Below are positions 27,173 to 37,010 of a stretch of 64,000 bases of DNA, one piece after another. The stretch comes from Vibrio rumoiensis (GTDB taxonomy: Bacteria > Pseudomonadota > Gammaproteobacteria > Enterobacterales > Vibrionaceae). The notes beneath the pieces are model-generated. The model saw only the letters and a program-made list of their open reading frames with translations. It made no database searches and was not told the origin of the DNA. The stretch is taken from contig NZ_AP018685.1 of the NCBI RefSeq assembly GCF_002218045.2, positions 248,001 to 312,000 on the forward strand. Reading direction: 5' to 3'. Each line of letters begins with the position of its first letter. The first letter of the stretch is position 1. The translations under genes and the position numbers were made by a program.

Positions 27173-28744
27173 CTATGCTGTGCGTAATTCTCGGCGTAAT
27201 ACTTTACCTACCGTCGATTTTGGTAATGCTTCAAGAAAGATAATTTTACGAGGCACTTTATAAGCGGCTAAGTTTTCACGGCAATAAGCTTCGATTTCTT
27301 GTTGGGATAATTCCATACCAGAATTAAGCACAACATAGGCAATGACACATTCCCCTGTTTTTTCATCCGCAGCACCGACGACAGCAGCTTCCATAATATC
27401 GGGATGCTGACATAGCACTTCTTCAATTTCATTCGGGTAAACGTTAAAGCCTGACACAATAATCATGTCTTTCATGCGATCGACAATTCGAATCGCACCA
27501 TTGTCTTGTTCAAAACCGATATCACCAGTGAGAAAGTAACCATTAATAATACTTTTTGCAGTATCTTCTGCACGGTTCCAGTAACCTTTCATCACTTGCG
27601 GGCCTTTGACAACTAATTCGCCTACTTCACCTTGTTTCAGTGGTTGATTGTTTTCATCCCATACTTGAATGTCGGTGTCGTTAAGTGGTGTTCCCACACA
27701 GCCAGCTTCTTGCTGACTAAACTCATTGAGCGTTACAACCGGAGAGGTTTCCGATAGTCCCCAACCTTCTGTGATAGTGCAGCCTGTTACTTTTTTCCAG
27801 AGATCAAAGGTCGAGGAGTTCAATGCAGAGCCACCTGAGAAGGTCACTTGTAAGTGAGAAAAGTCTACATTTTTAAAATCAGGATGATGGCATAAGCCCA
27901 CAAATAAGGTGTTAATGCCTGCCATTCCGATAAATGGGGCGCTCTTGAGCGTCTCAACAAAGCTGGCAATATCTCTTGGGTTTGGAATCAAGGTATTTGG
28001 GATCCCTAAACCAAAAAGTGAAACCATATTTATGGTAAACGCATAGATATGATAAAGCGGTAGCGGACAAATAAAATTACCGCCTTTTAGGGTTGGAAGT
28101 TGCTCAATACGATGCGCCACTTGTGAGGCATTCGCGAGGATATTCGCGTGAGTTAGGCTTGCCCCTTTAGCAACACCAGTTGTCCCACCAGTGTATTGTA
28201 AAATAGCAATATCATCTGATTTGGCTTGGCTAGGCATCAAGTCTGGTAGCCGTGAGCCTTGTTCAATCAATGACATTAAATCAAGGTAACCCTGTTTGAC
28301 TTCGCTTGGCATGATGAGATCCGTTGCCTTAGTCACAATCACTTGCTCGATACCAACTTGATCTTTAATCGCTTCATATTTTGGTAGTAAGTCTTCCAAC
28401 ACAATTAATGCTTTCGCGCCAGAGTCATTGAATTGGTGGTGCATTTCTCTAGGCGTATAAAGCGGGTTGGTATTGACGATGATTAAACCTGCTTTGAGTG
28501 CCGCATAAGCGACCACCGGATATTGGGTAAGATTAGGTAATTGAATAACGATACGATCGCCTGCTGTTAAGCCGCTAGAATGTTGCAACCATTGGGCGAA
28601 ATGCGTTGATAACTGATCGATTTCAGCATAAGTATGATTTTTGCCTAAACACTGGTAAGCAGTTTGATCTGGGGCACGTTGGCAAGTATCTTCGATATAT
28701 TGCGCTAGGTTCTGATACTGTGTAATGGATTGCCAATTATTCAT
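27173..28744 (-). CDS. Long-chain fatty acid-CoA ligase, FadD-like
   Basis: 523 aa, slightly shorter than E. coli FadD (561). Acyl-activating enzyme that makes acyl-CoA through an acyl-AMP intermediate. The P-loop ILQYTGGTTGVAKGASLTH lies near residues 180-198, EGWGLSETSPV is the adenylation motif, GYFLTGDIGF the A8 region, and KVPRKIIFLEALPKSTVGKV holds the C-terminal catalytic lysine. It lies 55 bases downstream of the AidB-like gene on the same strand, suggesting joint fatty acid or acyl-CoA metabolism. The paralogue number (fadD1, fadD2) cannot be decided from this window. Confidence 0.85.
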   Translation of the reverse strand: MNNWQSITQYQNLAQYIEDTCQRAPDQTAYQCLGKNHTYAEIDQLSTHFAQWLQHSSGLTAGDRIVIQLPNLTQYPVVAYAALKAGLIIVNTNPLYTPREMHHQFNDSGAKALIVLEDLLPKYEAIKDQVGIEQVIVTKATDLIMPSEVKQGYLDLMSLIEQGSRLPDLMPSQAKSDDIAILQYTGGTTGVAKGASLTHANILANASQVAHRIEQLPTLKGGNFICPLPLYHIYAFTINMVSLFGLGIPNTLIPNPRDIASFVETLKSAPFIGMAGINTLFVGLCHHPDFKNVDFSHLQVTFSGGSALNSSTFDLWKKVTGCTITEGWGLSETSPVVTLNEFSQQEAGCVGTPLNDTDIQVWDENNQPLKQGEVGELVVKGPQVMKGYWNRAEDTAKSIINGYFLTGDIGFEQDNGAIRIVDRMKDMIIVSGFNVYPNEIEEVLCQHPDIMEAAVVGAADEKTGECVIAYVVLNSGMELSQQEIEAYCRENLAAYKVPRKIIFLEALPKSTVGKVLRRELRTA

Positions 28745-28799
28745 GATTGCGCTCCTTGCATGGGCTGTCTTATTGTTTTGTTAATAATTTAAAATGGGT

Positions 28800-30473
28800 T
28801 TATTGGTGTGCGAGGGCTCGCTCAATAATGGCTTTGCAATCTATCGTGGCGGGGATCGTGCCATATTGATGATAAGTCGCTGAGGAGAGCCGTGATTCAA
28901 CAAAGGCCCTAGCAATCAGTTCTTCTCCATAGATGTAAAGCGTTGATGCTTGCCAAGCGAGCGCTAAGCTTTCCATGATCTGACGAGCACGGACTTCAAC
29001 GGTTTGAGAATCACTAAATAAAGGTCTGAGTTTGTCTAAGTGTTGGTCAAGTAATGGATGTTTGCCTCGTGCTAGTTCAAACTCTGCCAGTAAAACGTCA
29101 AGTGTATGTGGCTCTTTATGTAACACGCGAAGTAAATCCAAGCATTGAACATTACCTGAACCTTCCCAAATGGAGTTGACTGGTGCTTCTCGGTAAAGAC
29201 GGCTAATGACATTTTCATCGACATAACCGACACCGCCTAAACATTCCATGGCCTCAAAAGTATGCTGTACTGCACGCTTACAAATCCAATACTTGCCAAT
29301 TGACGTTGCACTGCGTACCAAAGACGCTTGTGTGGGATCGTCGAGATTATCGAGCGCGTGAGAAATACGCATCGTGATGGCTAAAGCCGCTTCGGCCTCA
29401 ATGGCCAGATCAGCCAATACATTCAGCATGAGTGGTTGCTGGTGTAAGTTTTTTCCAAATACTGAGCGGCCAGATGTATGCCAAATCGCTTCTTTAGCGG
29501 CTTGTCCCATTAAGGCGCTAGAGCCGATCATGCAATCATAACGAGTTAAGGCGACCATCTGAATAATCGTACGAATGCCGCGGCCTTCCTCACCGAGTAG
29601 CCAACCATGGGCTTCTCTAAATTCAATTTCTGAACTCGCGTTAGATTTATTGCCAAGTTTATTCTTGAGACGCTGAATATGAATCGGGTTCTTACTGCCA
29701 TCTTCACGCCAGCGTGGTACTAAGAAGCACGACAGTTTGTCATTGGCTTGAGCTAAAACGAGAAAAGCATCGCACATTGGTGCCGAACAAAACCATTTAT
29801 GGCCGACCAATGAATAGGGATTCCCTGGTCCAGATTGCTCAATTGGTGCGGCGATCGTGGTGTTGGCTCGCACATCCGAACCGCCTTGTTTTTCTGTCAT
29901 CGCCATGCCAATAGTCACGCCTTGCTTTTCAAAATAAGGCTTATTACTGCCATCGTATTGAGTCGCGGTGATTTTGGGCATCCAGATTTCAGCCACGTTG
30001 GGCTGCTGTTGAATGGCTGGCACGGAGGCAAATGTCATGGTAAGTGGGCAGCCTGACCCCGGATCAACATGGTTATGCATATACGCGAGTGCAGCACGGG
30101 CGACGTGAGAACCTTGTTTAGGATGAGTCCAAGGTAGGCTCGTATGGCCCGACTTGATCGCCGTCGACATTAGTTGGTGATAGGCCGGGTGGTAATCCAC
30201 TTGATCTATTCGGTAACCGAATCGGTCATGTGATTGAAATTCGGGTAGGTGTTTATTGGCCAAAAAACCGGCTTCAATTAAGTCGCCACCAACGTGAGAG
30301 CCAAATGTTTCTAATTGACCGGTTGCCCACTCACCGTTGAATCGGTTAACCCAATATTTCAGCACTTGGTCTGACTGATAAGCGTTATAGTCGAGCAGTG
30401 GCTTGGGTTGATTAAATACTGTGTGAGTGTCGTATTGACGTTGTTTTTGGCTTGTGTCGACATTCTGTGTCAT
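28800..30473 (-). CDS. aidB: AidB-like acyl-CoA dehydrogenase family protein
   Basis: 557 aa from the ATG at 30473; an ATG at 30491 has its ribosome site touching the start codon. The N-terminal THTVFNQPKPL, the block GMAMTEKQGGSDVRANTT, VGHKWFCSAP, LKNKLGNKSNASSEIEF and the FAD-site region EAMECLGGVGYVDEN...REAPVNSIWEGSGN match AidB of the alkylation response. AidB binds FAD and DNA in E. coli; its catalytic substrate is not established. No Ada-type regulator is nearby. Pairing with a CoA ligase suggests an acyl-CoA role here. Confidence 0.82.
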   Translation of the reverse strand: MTQNVDTSQKQRQYDTHTVFNQPKPLLDYNAYQSDQVLKYWVNRFNGEWATGQLETFGSHVGGDLIEAGFLANKHLPEFQSHDRFGYRIDQVDYHPAYHQLMSTAIKSGHTSLPWTHPKQGSHVARAALAYMHNHVDPGSGCPLTMTFASVPAIQQQPNVAEIWMPKITATQYDGSNKPYFEKQGVTIGMAMTEKQGGSDVRANTTIAAPIEQSGPGNPYSLVGHKWFCSAPMCDAFLVLAQANDKLSCFLVPRWREDGSKNPIHIQRLKNKLGNKSNASSEIEFREAHGWLLGEEGRGIRTIIQMVALTRYDCMIGSSALMGQAAKEAIWHTSGRSVFGKNLHQQPLMLNVLADLAIEAEAALAITMRISHALDNLDDPTQASLVRSATSIGKYWICKRAVQHTFEAMECLGGVGYVDENVISRLYREAPVNSIWEGSGNVQCLDLLRVLHKEPHTLDVLLAEFELARGKHPLLDQHLDKLRPLFSDSQTVEVRARQIMESLALAWQASTLYIYGEELIARAFVESRLSSATYHQYGTIPATIDCKAIIERALAHQ

Positions 30474-30711
30474 GAAAATATTCTCTGCCATCCTTAATTA
30501 ACAACAAACTATTAACACATCTATCATTAAAGTTTTTAGCGAGATAATAATAATGTGGAGTTAAACACGTGTTTGAAGAAAATTGTTGATGTTTTTATGA
30601 ACGAAATCATCTTGACGGAGAAAAAATTATTCACTTTATATAGTGAGAAGCTTGCCTTTATTTGTCGCTATTGCAGAATACACTTCCCTTACTCGGTATT
30701 AAGAACTCAAG

Positions 30712-31290
30712 ATGTTGCTGATTATTGATAATTACGATTCCTTTACCTACAACCTCTACCAATATTTTTGTGAGCTAGGGGCGAAGGTGCAAGTTATACG
30801 TAATGATGAAATTGATATCGCCGGTATCGAAGCGCTGAATCCAAGTCATTTAGTGATTTCTCCGGGGCCATGTACGCCAAATGAAGCGGGAATTTCATTG
30901 CAAGCTATTCAATATTTTGCCGGCAAACTACCAATATTAGGTGTGTGTTTAGGCCATCAAGCGATCGCCCAAGCGTTTGGCGGAGAAGTTATAAGAGCTA
31001 GGCAAGTGATGCATGGCAAAACCTCTCCGATTGTTCATAATGGACAAAGCGTGTTTCGGGATTTACCTAATCCTTTAACCGTGACGCGTTATCATTCTTT
31101 AGTGGTTGAAACTTCCAGCCTACCAGAATGCTTTGAGCTCACCGCATGGACCACGCGGGAAAATGGTGAGCTTGATGAAATCATGGGCTATCAACATAAA
31201 ACCTTGCCGATAGACGCCGTGCAATTTCATCCGGAGTCGATCAAAACCGAATGTGGGCATCAAATCCTAGCCAATTTCCTTCAGCGATAA
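30712..31290 (+). CDS. pabA: Aminodeoxychorismate synthase glutamine amidotransferase (PabA)
   Basis: 192 aa, class I glutamine amidotransferase. It provides ammonia from glutamine to PabB for 4-amino-4-deoxychorismate in folate synthesis. The oxyanion segment is [13 protein letters not shown], the nucleophile is Cys79 in GVCLGHQ, and the His-Glu pair is in AVQFHPESI. It stands alone rather than in a trp operon and is followed by argD, the usual context for pabA rather than trpG. A dual role in tryptophan synthesis cannot be excluded from sequence. Confidence 0.88.
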   Translation: MLLIIDNYDSFTYNLYQYFCELGAKVQVIRNDEIDIAGIEALNPSHLVISPGPCTPNEAGISLQAIQYFAGKLPILGVCLGHQAIAQAFGGEVIRARQVMHGKTSPIVHNGQSVFRDLPNPLTVTRYHSLVVETSSLPECFELTAWTTRENGELDEIMGYQHKTLPIDAVQFHPESIKTECGHQILANFLQR

Positions 31291-31386
31291 ATTCTGCCTA
31301 AAAGTTACAAAAACGTTAATTGTTCCACAACCTTGTGATTTAGATTTTATCCTATTCTAAAATTCCACTATCCTCTAATGCATACA

Positions 31387-31404
31387 CCTGAATGTGAGTT
31401 CAGG
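31387..31404 (+). promoter_or_regulatory. Small perfect hairpin in the argD upstream region
   Basis: CCTGAA and TTCAGG form a 6-bp stem with a TGTGAG loop, 97 bases after pabA and 13 bases before the ARG box. No T tract follows at once. It may be a weak pabA terminator or an operator. Confidence 0.35.
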
Positions 31405-31416
31405 GGCGTTCTCGTT

Positions 31417-31447
31417 TGAATAAATATTTATAATAATTAAATAAAAA
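31417..31447 (+). promoter_or_regulatory. Candidate ArgR boxes and promoter of argD
   Basis: TGAATAAATATTTA (31417-31430) matches 13 of 14 positions of TGAATwwwwATTCA. A weaker second box (9 of 14) starts three bases on. A TATAAT at 31429-31434 overlaps the boxes, so ArgR would block RNA polymerase. The -35 region is poor. Confidence 0.55.
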
Positions 31448-31512
31448 GTCATTGATGCGTTTTGCTTACTTAGCTAGATTAGTAGTAAGTGAATAAACAA
31501 AGAGGATTAGGG

Positions 31513-32724
31513 ATGTCAGTTGATACGCAAGTGCAAAGAAGTTGGTTTGAAGATGTCATGGTACCTTGTTACAACCCAATGGAAATGATTCCAGTACGTG
31601 GGCAAGGTTCGGTAGTTTGGGATCAAGACGGTAAGGAATATATTGATTTCGCCGGTGGTATTGCGGTGAGTTGCCTTGGCCATTGTCACCCAATTATGGT
31701 TGAGGCTCTGACAGAGCAAGCGCATAAAATTTGGCATTTAAGTAATGTGATGACCAATGAGCCGGCATTACGTTTAGCGAAAAAACTGACGGAAATTAGT
31801 TTTGCTGAAAAAGTATTTTTTGCGAATTCTGGCGCCGAAGCCAATGAAGCCGCATTAAAGCTGGCTCGTCGCTGGGCGAAAGAAACCCATGGTGAAGAAA
31901 AAAATGAAATCATCGCGTTCACTCAAGGTTTCCATGGCCGTACCTTCTTTACAGTAACCGTTGGTGGGCAGCCAGCTTACTCGGATGGGTTTGGACCAAA
32001 ACCGGGCGGCATTACTCATATTCCTTATAACGATCTTGAGGCATTAAAAGCCCACTTATCAGACAAAACCTGCGCGGTGATGATGGAGCCTTTGCAAGGT
32101 GAAGGCGGGGTAGTTTCTCCGGATCCTGAGTTTGTACAAGCGGTGAGAGATCTTTGTGATCAACACCATGCGCTATTGATCTTTGACGAAGTTCAAACCG
32201 GCAATGGTAGAACGGGCCACTTCTATGCTTATCAAGAGCTTGGCGTGACGCCGGATATTCTATCTACCGCCAAATCGCTTGGTGGAGGTTTTCCTATTGG
32301 CGCCATGCTCACGACCACTGAGTTAGCACAACATATGAAGCCGGGCGTACATGGTTCAACTTATGGCGGTAACCCATTAGCTTGTGCCGTCGCTGAAGCG
32401 GTCGTCAATCACATTAGTCAACCATCAGTGCTACAAGGTGTTGCTGAGCGTGAACAGTGGCTAAAACAAGGTCTATCAGCATTAAACGATAAGTACGGTT
32501 TATTTGCGGATATTCGTGGTAAAGGTTTACTGATCGGTGCCGAGCTCAATGAGCAATGGAAAGGTCGTGCACGTGATATTTTGGTAGCAGCAGGGCAACA
32601 CGGCTTATTACTATTAGTGGCGGGTGCCAATGTTGTGCGCTTTACGCCGTCTCTAGTGATAACCCAAAAAGAAATTGAGCAAGGTTTGGCTAAACTCGAT
32701 CAAGCCATTGCATCACTGGTTTAA
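31513..32724 (+). CDS. argD: Acetylornithine / succinylornithine aminotransferase
   Basis: 403 aa from the ATG at 31513; AGAGGA six bases upstream supports it over the GTG at 31489. PLP class III aminotransferase. ArgD makes N-acetylornithine in arginine synthesis; the same fold (AstC) works in arginine degradation. The PLP lysine is Lys254 in [15 protein letters not shown]; the cofactor region shows [19 protein letters not shown] and [14 protein letters not shown]. An ArgR-box promoter precedes it and astA follows, so it may serve both pathways, as proposed for vibrio homologues. Confidence 0.92.
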   Translation: MSVDTQVQRSWFEDVMVPCYNPMEMIPVRGQGSVVWDQDGKEYIDFAGGIAVSCLGHCHPIMVEALTEQAHKIWHLSNVMTNEPALRLAKKLTEISFAEKVFFANSGAEANEAALKLARRWAKETHGEEKNEIIAFTQGFHGRTFFTVTVGGQPAYSDGFGPKPGGITHIPYNDLEALKAHLSDKTCAVMMEPLQGEGGVVSPDPEFVQAVRDLCDQHHALLIFDEVQTGNGRTGHFYAYQELGVTPDILSTAKSLGGGFPIGAMLTTTELAQHMKPGVHGSTYGGNPLACAVAEAVVNHISQPSVLQGVAEREQWLKQGLSALNDKYGLFADIRGKGLLIGAELNEQWKGRARDILVAAGQHGLLLLVAGANVVRFTPSLVITQKEIEQGLAKLDQAIASLV

Positions 32725-32769
32725 TCCTTTACTTCTTTTTTAAGTAGAGGGTTCAGTTTCTTTTTGAAT

Positions 32770-32802
32770 ACATAGGGTAGCAAGAATATGGCTGCCCTAT
32801 GT
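32770..32802 (+). terminator. Strong hairpin between argD and astA
   Basis: ACATAGGGTAGC and GCTGCCCTATGT form a 12-bp stem with one G-U pair and a 9-base loop. Only a weak TTGTTATC run follows, so it may attenuate or process rather than fully terminate before astA, which starts 80 bases on. Confidence 0.55.
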
Positions 32803-32882
32803 TTGTTATCGCTCTCATTCTGGGTTTTGACGCCACTTGGTATTAATGCCAAGGACGCAAGCTAAGAGAAGGAGGAGGCAAT

Positions 32883-33911
32883 ATGATCATCGTCCGCCCC
32901 ATTCAATTGTCTGATTACGATGCGCTGTATCGCTGCGCCGAAGACTCTGGTCATGGCTTTACGTCGCTACCGCTTAATCAAGAGATATTGACTCGCCGCA
33001 TCGAGAATTCACAACAAAGCTTTTTGAAACCATCAATAGACGGGCAATTTACGCGCCAAGATGAAAGTTACCTTATGGTTGCTGTTGATAGTGAAAGCAA
33101 TGAAATTATTGGCACCACCGGTATTGAAGCATCGATTGGTTGGGATGTGCCTGCTTACAGTTATCACATCAGTAAAGTGGTGCACAGCTCAAACAAATTA
33201 AAAGTACGCAATGAAGTCAAGGTACTGACTCTTGGTAATAACTACACAGGCAGCAGCGAACTGTGTACTTTATTTCTGCGTCCTGAATACCGCCAAGGTC
33301 TCAATGGCCGATTGCTCTCTAAGTGCCGCTTTCTCATGCTGGCACAATTTCCGGAACGTTTTTCTGACACAATTATTGCTGAAATGCGGGGTGTCAGTGA
33401 TGAGCAAGGTAATTCACCTTTTTGGCAGTGGCTTAAGCAACATTTCTTCTCGATTGATTTCACGTTAGCCGACTACCTCACCGGAATTGGTAGCAAAGGC
33501 TTTATTGCTGATTTAATGCCTAAGCTACCGATTTATGTCAACTTGTTAAGCCCAGAAGCACAAGCGGTGATTGGTCAAGTTCATCAGCAAACTGCTCCTG
33601 CATTAAAACTGCTCGAACGTGAAGGGTTTTCTTGCCGAGGTTATGTCGATATTTTTGATGCAGGGCCAACGGTTGAGTGCGATCGTGAGCGTATCCATTC
33701 GGTGCAGCAATCACTTCTCACCAAAGTGGAAGTACGAGCTCACTCTTCTTCACAGCAATACCTCATCGCTAACACTAAGCTGCAAGACTTTCGAGCAACA
33801 TTAACCAAAGCTGCCTATGATTCTGAACGTAATACGCTTTATCTTGCGCCAGAGGTGGCGGAGCAATTATTGGTGGAAACCGGTGATAGCTTAAGAGTAT
33901 TAGCTCAGTGA
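32883..33911 (+). CDS. astA: Arginine N-succinyltransferase
   Basis: 342 aa, usual length. First step of the ammonia-producing arginine succinyltransferase (AST) degradation pathway: succinyl-CoA plus arginine to N2-succinylarginine. Family blocks: [30 protein letters not shown] at the N-terminus, [30 protein letters not shown]-type acyl-CoA loop (here ending RFLMLAQF), and [25 protein letters not shown] precedes the ATG, a very strong ribosome site. In relatives astD normally follows; here a DUF1338 gene follows instead. Confidence 0.93.
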   Translation: [342 protein letters not shown]

Positions 33912-34019
33912 GCCATGTATAGATTGTGAGCTTTTTGAAAGAAATGAACGTGTTAAATATTGAAAACGCGAATGTGAACTATAGTTTTAGTGCAGCAATA
34001 TTAATTTGGAGAGGAAGCC

Positions 34020-34817
34020 ATGGTAACGGTTGAACAATTATTTGAGCAACTTTGGCAAGATTATGCCAAACGCTTGTGTCCTTCAGCGTCAAAAGTGCAA
34101 AAATTATTGAGTCAAAAAAGTGATAAATTAATCAATGATCATATTGCATTGCGAACTTTCTCAGGCAGCAAGTTAGGGCTCGCTCAACTTGCTAAGCATT
34201 TTGTTGAGCTTGGTTATCAGCCGGCGGGAGAGTACCACTTTGAAGCAAAAAAATTGTATGCTCAACATTACCAACATCCCGATCCTCTATACCCTAAAGT
34301 ATTCATTAGTGAATTATGTTTGGATCAATGCTCAGACGCGCTTCAGCAAATCGTTAATAAGCTGCTGCATGACTTGCCAAGCCAATATAGTGATGATGTT
34401 CGGTTTTTATTTCAAGGTCGACCTTGGCGTGTTAGCAAAGACGATTATCAAACACTCGCGCAAGAAAGTGAGTATGCCGCTTGGGTTGCCGCCCATGGTT
34501 TTGGCGCCAATCATTTCACCGTCAGCGTCAATCATCTAGCGGGGTTTCTCGATTTGGAACAAGTGAATGACTTCTTAGTGTGGCATCACTTTGAAATGAA
34601 TCATTCGGGTGGTGATATTAAAGGCAGCAAAGAGGTTGGTTTACAGCAATCTTCAACTTTAGCGGACAAAGTTAAGGTGGAATTTAGCGATGGCGAATTG
34701 GTGATCCCCGGTGGGTTTTATGAATTTGCTAAGCGCTTTGAGATGGAAGCTGGTGGCTTATATCAAGGTTTTGTCACCGCATCAGCCGATAAGATTTTTG
34801 AAAGTACCAATATGTAA
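34020..34817 (+). CDS. DUF1338 family protein
   Basis: 265 aa. DUF1338 is an iron-dependent dioxygenase fold; some longer members (HglS) turn 2-oxoadipate into 2-hydroxyglutarate. Candidate metal and substrate residues are His and Arg in INDHIALRTF and the histidines in GANHFTVSVNHL. The short, roughly 265-aa version is common in vibrios next to ast genes; its substrate is unknown. GGAGAGGAAG precedes the ATG. It ends at a heptamer-repeat hairpin that separates it from convergent spoT. Confidence 0.8.
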   Translation: MVTVEQLFEQLWQDYAKRLCPSASKVQKLLSQKSDKLINDHIALRTFSGSKLGLAQLAKHFVELGYQPAGEYHFEAKKLYAQHYQHPDPLYPKVFISELCLDQCSDALQQIVNKLLHDLPSQYSDDVRFLFQGRPWRVSKDDYQTLAQESEYAAWVAAHGFGANHFTVSVNHLAGFLDLEQVNDFLVWHHFEMNHSGGDIKGSKEVGLQQSSTLADKVKVEFSDGELVIPGGFYEFAKRFEMEAGGLYQGFVTASADKIFESTNM

Positions 34818-34821
34818 TATG

Positions 34822-34865
34822 CTCGTTTCCCGTTATTCGAAAAATTAAGCTTTTCGAGAAACGAG
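34822..34865. terminator. Hairpin built from heptamer units, between DUF1338 gene and spoT
   Basis: CTCGTTTC (34822-34829) pairs with GAAACGAG (34858-34865), and TCGAAAA (34837-34843) with TTTTCGA (34851-34857). One arm carries an extra 7 bases (CCGTTAT) between the two pairings. It could end transcription of both converging genes, although no plain T tract follows on the + strand. Confidence 0.45.
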
Positions 34866-34894
34866 AAACGAGAAACGAGATGCCTAGTTACGAG
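34852..34894 (-). repeat. Heptamer array, locus C, overlapping the spoT 3' end
   Basis: On the reverse strand: CTCGTAA, CTAGGCA, a single T, CTCGTTT three times, then CTCGAAA. The first two units cover the last codons and stop of spoT (CGT AAC TAG). Same CT(A/C)GNNN register as the other loci. Confidence 0.65.
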
Positions 34895-37010
34895 CTCGAC
34901 GCACTTTGAGTGCATGAGGCATCACTCGAATGCGTCTCATGACTTCAGCAAGATGTACTCGGTCTTTTGTCGTTAATAGTAAAGTGATGGTATATAAACG
35001 CCCATCACGTTCTTCGGTGGCAATACCGTGAATATTCGAGCCAGTAGAAGAGACAACATTGGTCAAATCGGCTAGCGCACCTTGACGGTTCTGCATATCG
35101 ACTTTGAGTTCAGTAATGAATTCTTGCTCAAAATCCTTCGACCATTCAACTGCCATATAACGCTCAGGCTCTTTCTGGTAACCACGGATATTTGGGCAGG
35201 TTTCACGGTGGATCACCAAACCTCGTCCCGGTGAAACATGCGCAACAATGTGATCATCTGGGATCGGGTGACAACATTTCGCGTAAGTCAGCAAGATGCC
35301 TTCTGCACCACGGATAGGCAGTTTCTTCTTGGAAGAAGATTCGCCATCGGGCGTTGGAAGTTCGGTCAGTTCATCGGCATCACCAAGTAAACGACGAGCA
35401 ATGACAATACTCATCAATTCACCTAAGCCAATCGAAGCCAGTAATTCATCCAATGATTTCAGTTTAAGGTCAGATAACACATGCGCGATGTTGCCTTCGC
35501 TGATATCACTGATAGACAGATCGCCCAGTGCATGATTGAGCAAACGACGGCCAAGCGCGACCGATTCATCACGGCGCATCGTCTTCAATACTTGACGTAT
35601 TTTAGTACGAGCGCGGGAGGTCACCACATAGTTCAACCATGCGGCATTCGGACGAGCTCCTGGAGCACTGATGATTTCAATGGTTTGGCCATTTTTCAGC
35701 GCTTTGCTTAACGGGTATGGGTTACGATCAACACGAGCACCGACACAGGTATTACCGACGTCAGTGTGTACCGCATAAGCGAAGTCGACCGGGGTTGCAC
35801 CCGCGGGCAATTCAATGATGCGACCTTTCGGGGTAAATACAAAAATCTCATCAGGGAAGAGATCGGATTTAACGTGCTCGATAAACTCAAACGAGTTGCC
35901 GGCACTTTGTTGTAATTCGAGCAAGCTTTGCATCCAACGCTGCGCTTTAATTTGCGCAGTGGTGCCGGAGCTATCACCATTGGCTTTATACGACCAGTGT
36001 GCTGCCACACCTTTGTCCGCCATTTGATCCATATCTTCAGTACGGATCTGAACTTCAACCGGTACGCCATGTGGGCCAACCATTGAAGTATGTAACGATT
36101 GATAGCCATTGGCTTTTGGTACCGCAATGTAATCTTTCATGCGGCCAGGGCGAGGCTTGTACAGGTTATGTACTTGACCTAATACTCGGTAGCAAGTGTC
36201 GGCAGTATCGACAATCACGCGGAAAGCATAAATATCCATAATAGTATGGAAACGTTGCTCTTTCGTGCGCATTTTATTGTAGATAGAGTATAGGTTTTTT
36301 TCTCGACCGAGTACGCGAACTTGTAAGCCGGCTTCTTGTAAGCGACCTTCAATTTCACTGTGAATGCGTTGAATCATTTCTTTACGGTTGCCGCGCGCCG
36401 CTTTCACTACTTCTTTCAATACTCGGTAGCGATTAGGATACAAAGCTTCAAAACCGAGCTCTTCGAGTTCAGTCTTTATGTTGTGAATACCTAAACGGTG
36501 GGCAAGGGGAGAGAAGATTTCAACTGTTTCACGGGCGATACGGCGACGTTTATCTGGGCGTAATGCGCCAAGGGTGCGCATATTGTGGGTACGGTCAGCC
36601 AGCTTAATGAGAATCACGCGAATGTCTTGCACCATGGCTAAGATCATTTTACGGAAGTTTTCAGCTTGAGCTTCTTTACGATCGCGGAATTTGAGTTTGT
36701 CGAGTTTAGAGACACCATCAACTAATTCGGCAACGGTTTCACCAAATTGAGCGGCGAGATCTTCTTTAGTGACCTCGGTATCTTCAATCACATCATGCAA
36801 CAACGCCGCCATTAAGGTTTCGTTATCGAGATGCATTTCAGCCAGAATACGGGCGACCGCAACTGGGTGGATGATGTAAGGTTCGCCACTCGAGCGAGTT
36901 TGGCCTTCATGAGCCTCTTTTGCGACCAAAAAGGCTTCACGCAGAGTCTCAATTTGAGACTCTGGCAAATATTCTTGGGCAACGGCCTTTAAACTTTCAA
37001 ATAAGTACAA
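34884..37010 (-). CDS. spoT: Bifunctional (p)ppGpp synthetase/hydrolase SpoT
   Basis: 708 aa. It makes and degrades the stringent alarmone (p)ppGpp. The N-terminal HD hydrolase has HEGQTRSSGEPYIIHPVAVA and ALLHDVIEDTE (residues about 66-76). The synthetase domain has YHTIMD-like FHTIMDIYAFRVIVD and PKANGYQSLHTSMVG. A TGS domain starts EIFVFTPKGRIIELPAGATPVDFAYA, then a zinc-finger helical region with CCHPIP and a C-terminal ACT domain. The start is TTG at 37010, matching the TTG start of E. coli spoT, with 25 bases after rpoZ. Last gene of gmk-rpoZ-spoT. Confidence 0.94.
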   Translation of the reverse strand: MYLFESLKAVAQEYLPESQIETLREAFLVAKEAHEGQTRSSGEPYIIHPVAVARILAEMHLDNETLMAALLHDVIEDTEVTKEDLAAQFGETVAELVDGVSKLDKLKFRDRKEAQAENFRKMILAMVQDIRVILIKLADRTHNMRTLGALRPDKRRRIARETVEIFSPLAHRLGIHNIKTELEELGFEALYPNRYRVLKEVVKAARGNRKEMIQRIHSEIEGRLQEAGLQVRVLGREKNLYSIYNKMRTKEQRFHTIMDIYAFRVIVDTADTCYRVLGQVHNLYKPRPGRMKDYIAVPKANGYQSLHTSMVGPHGVPVEVQIRTEDMDQMADKGVAAHWSYKANGDSSGTTAQIKAQRWMQSLLELQQSAGNSFEFIEHVKSDLFPDEIFVFTPKGRIIELPAGATPVDFAYAVHTDVGNTCVGARVDRNPYPLSKALKNGQTIEIISAPGARPNAAWLNYVVTSRARTKIRQVLKTMRRDESVALGRRLLNHALGDLSISDISEGNIAHVLSDLKLKSLDELLASIGLGELMSIVIARRLLGDADELTELPTPDGESSSKKKLPIRGAEGILLTYAKCCHPIPDDHIVAHVSPGRGLVIHRETCPNIRGYQKEPERYMAVEWSKDFEQEFITELKVDMQNRQGALADLTNVVSSTGSNIHGIATEERDGRLYTITLLLTTKDRVHLAEVMRRIRVMPHALKVRRARN

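Noticed and set aside
30632..30645. CACT-TTATAT-AGTG inverted repeat upstream of pabA
   Set aside because: Only four paired bases, expected by chance in A+T-rich sequence.
35708..36127. 139-codon reverse ORF
   Set aside because: Alternative frame inside spoT, no independent ribosome site or family features.
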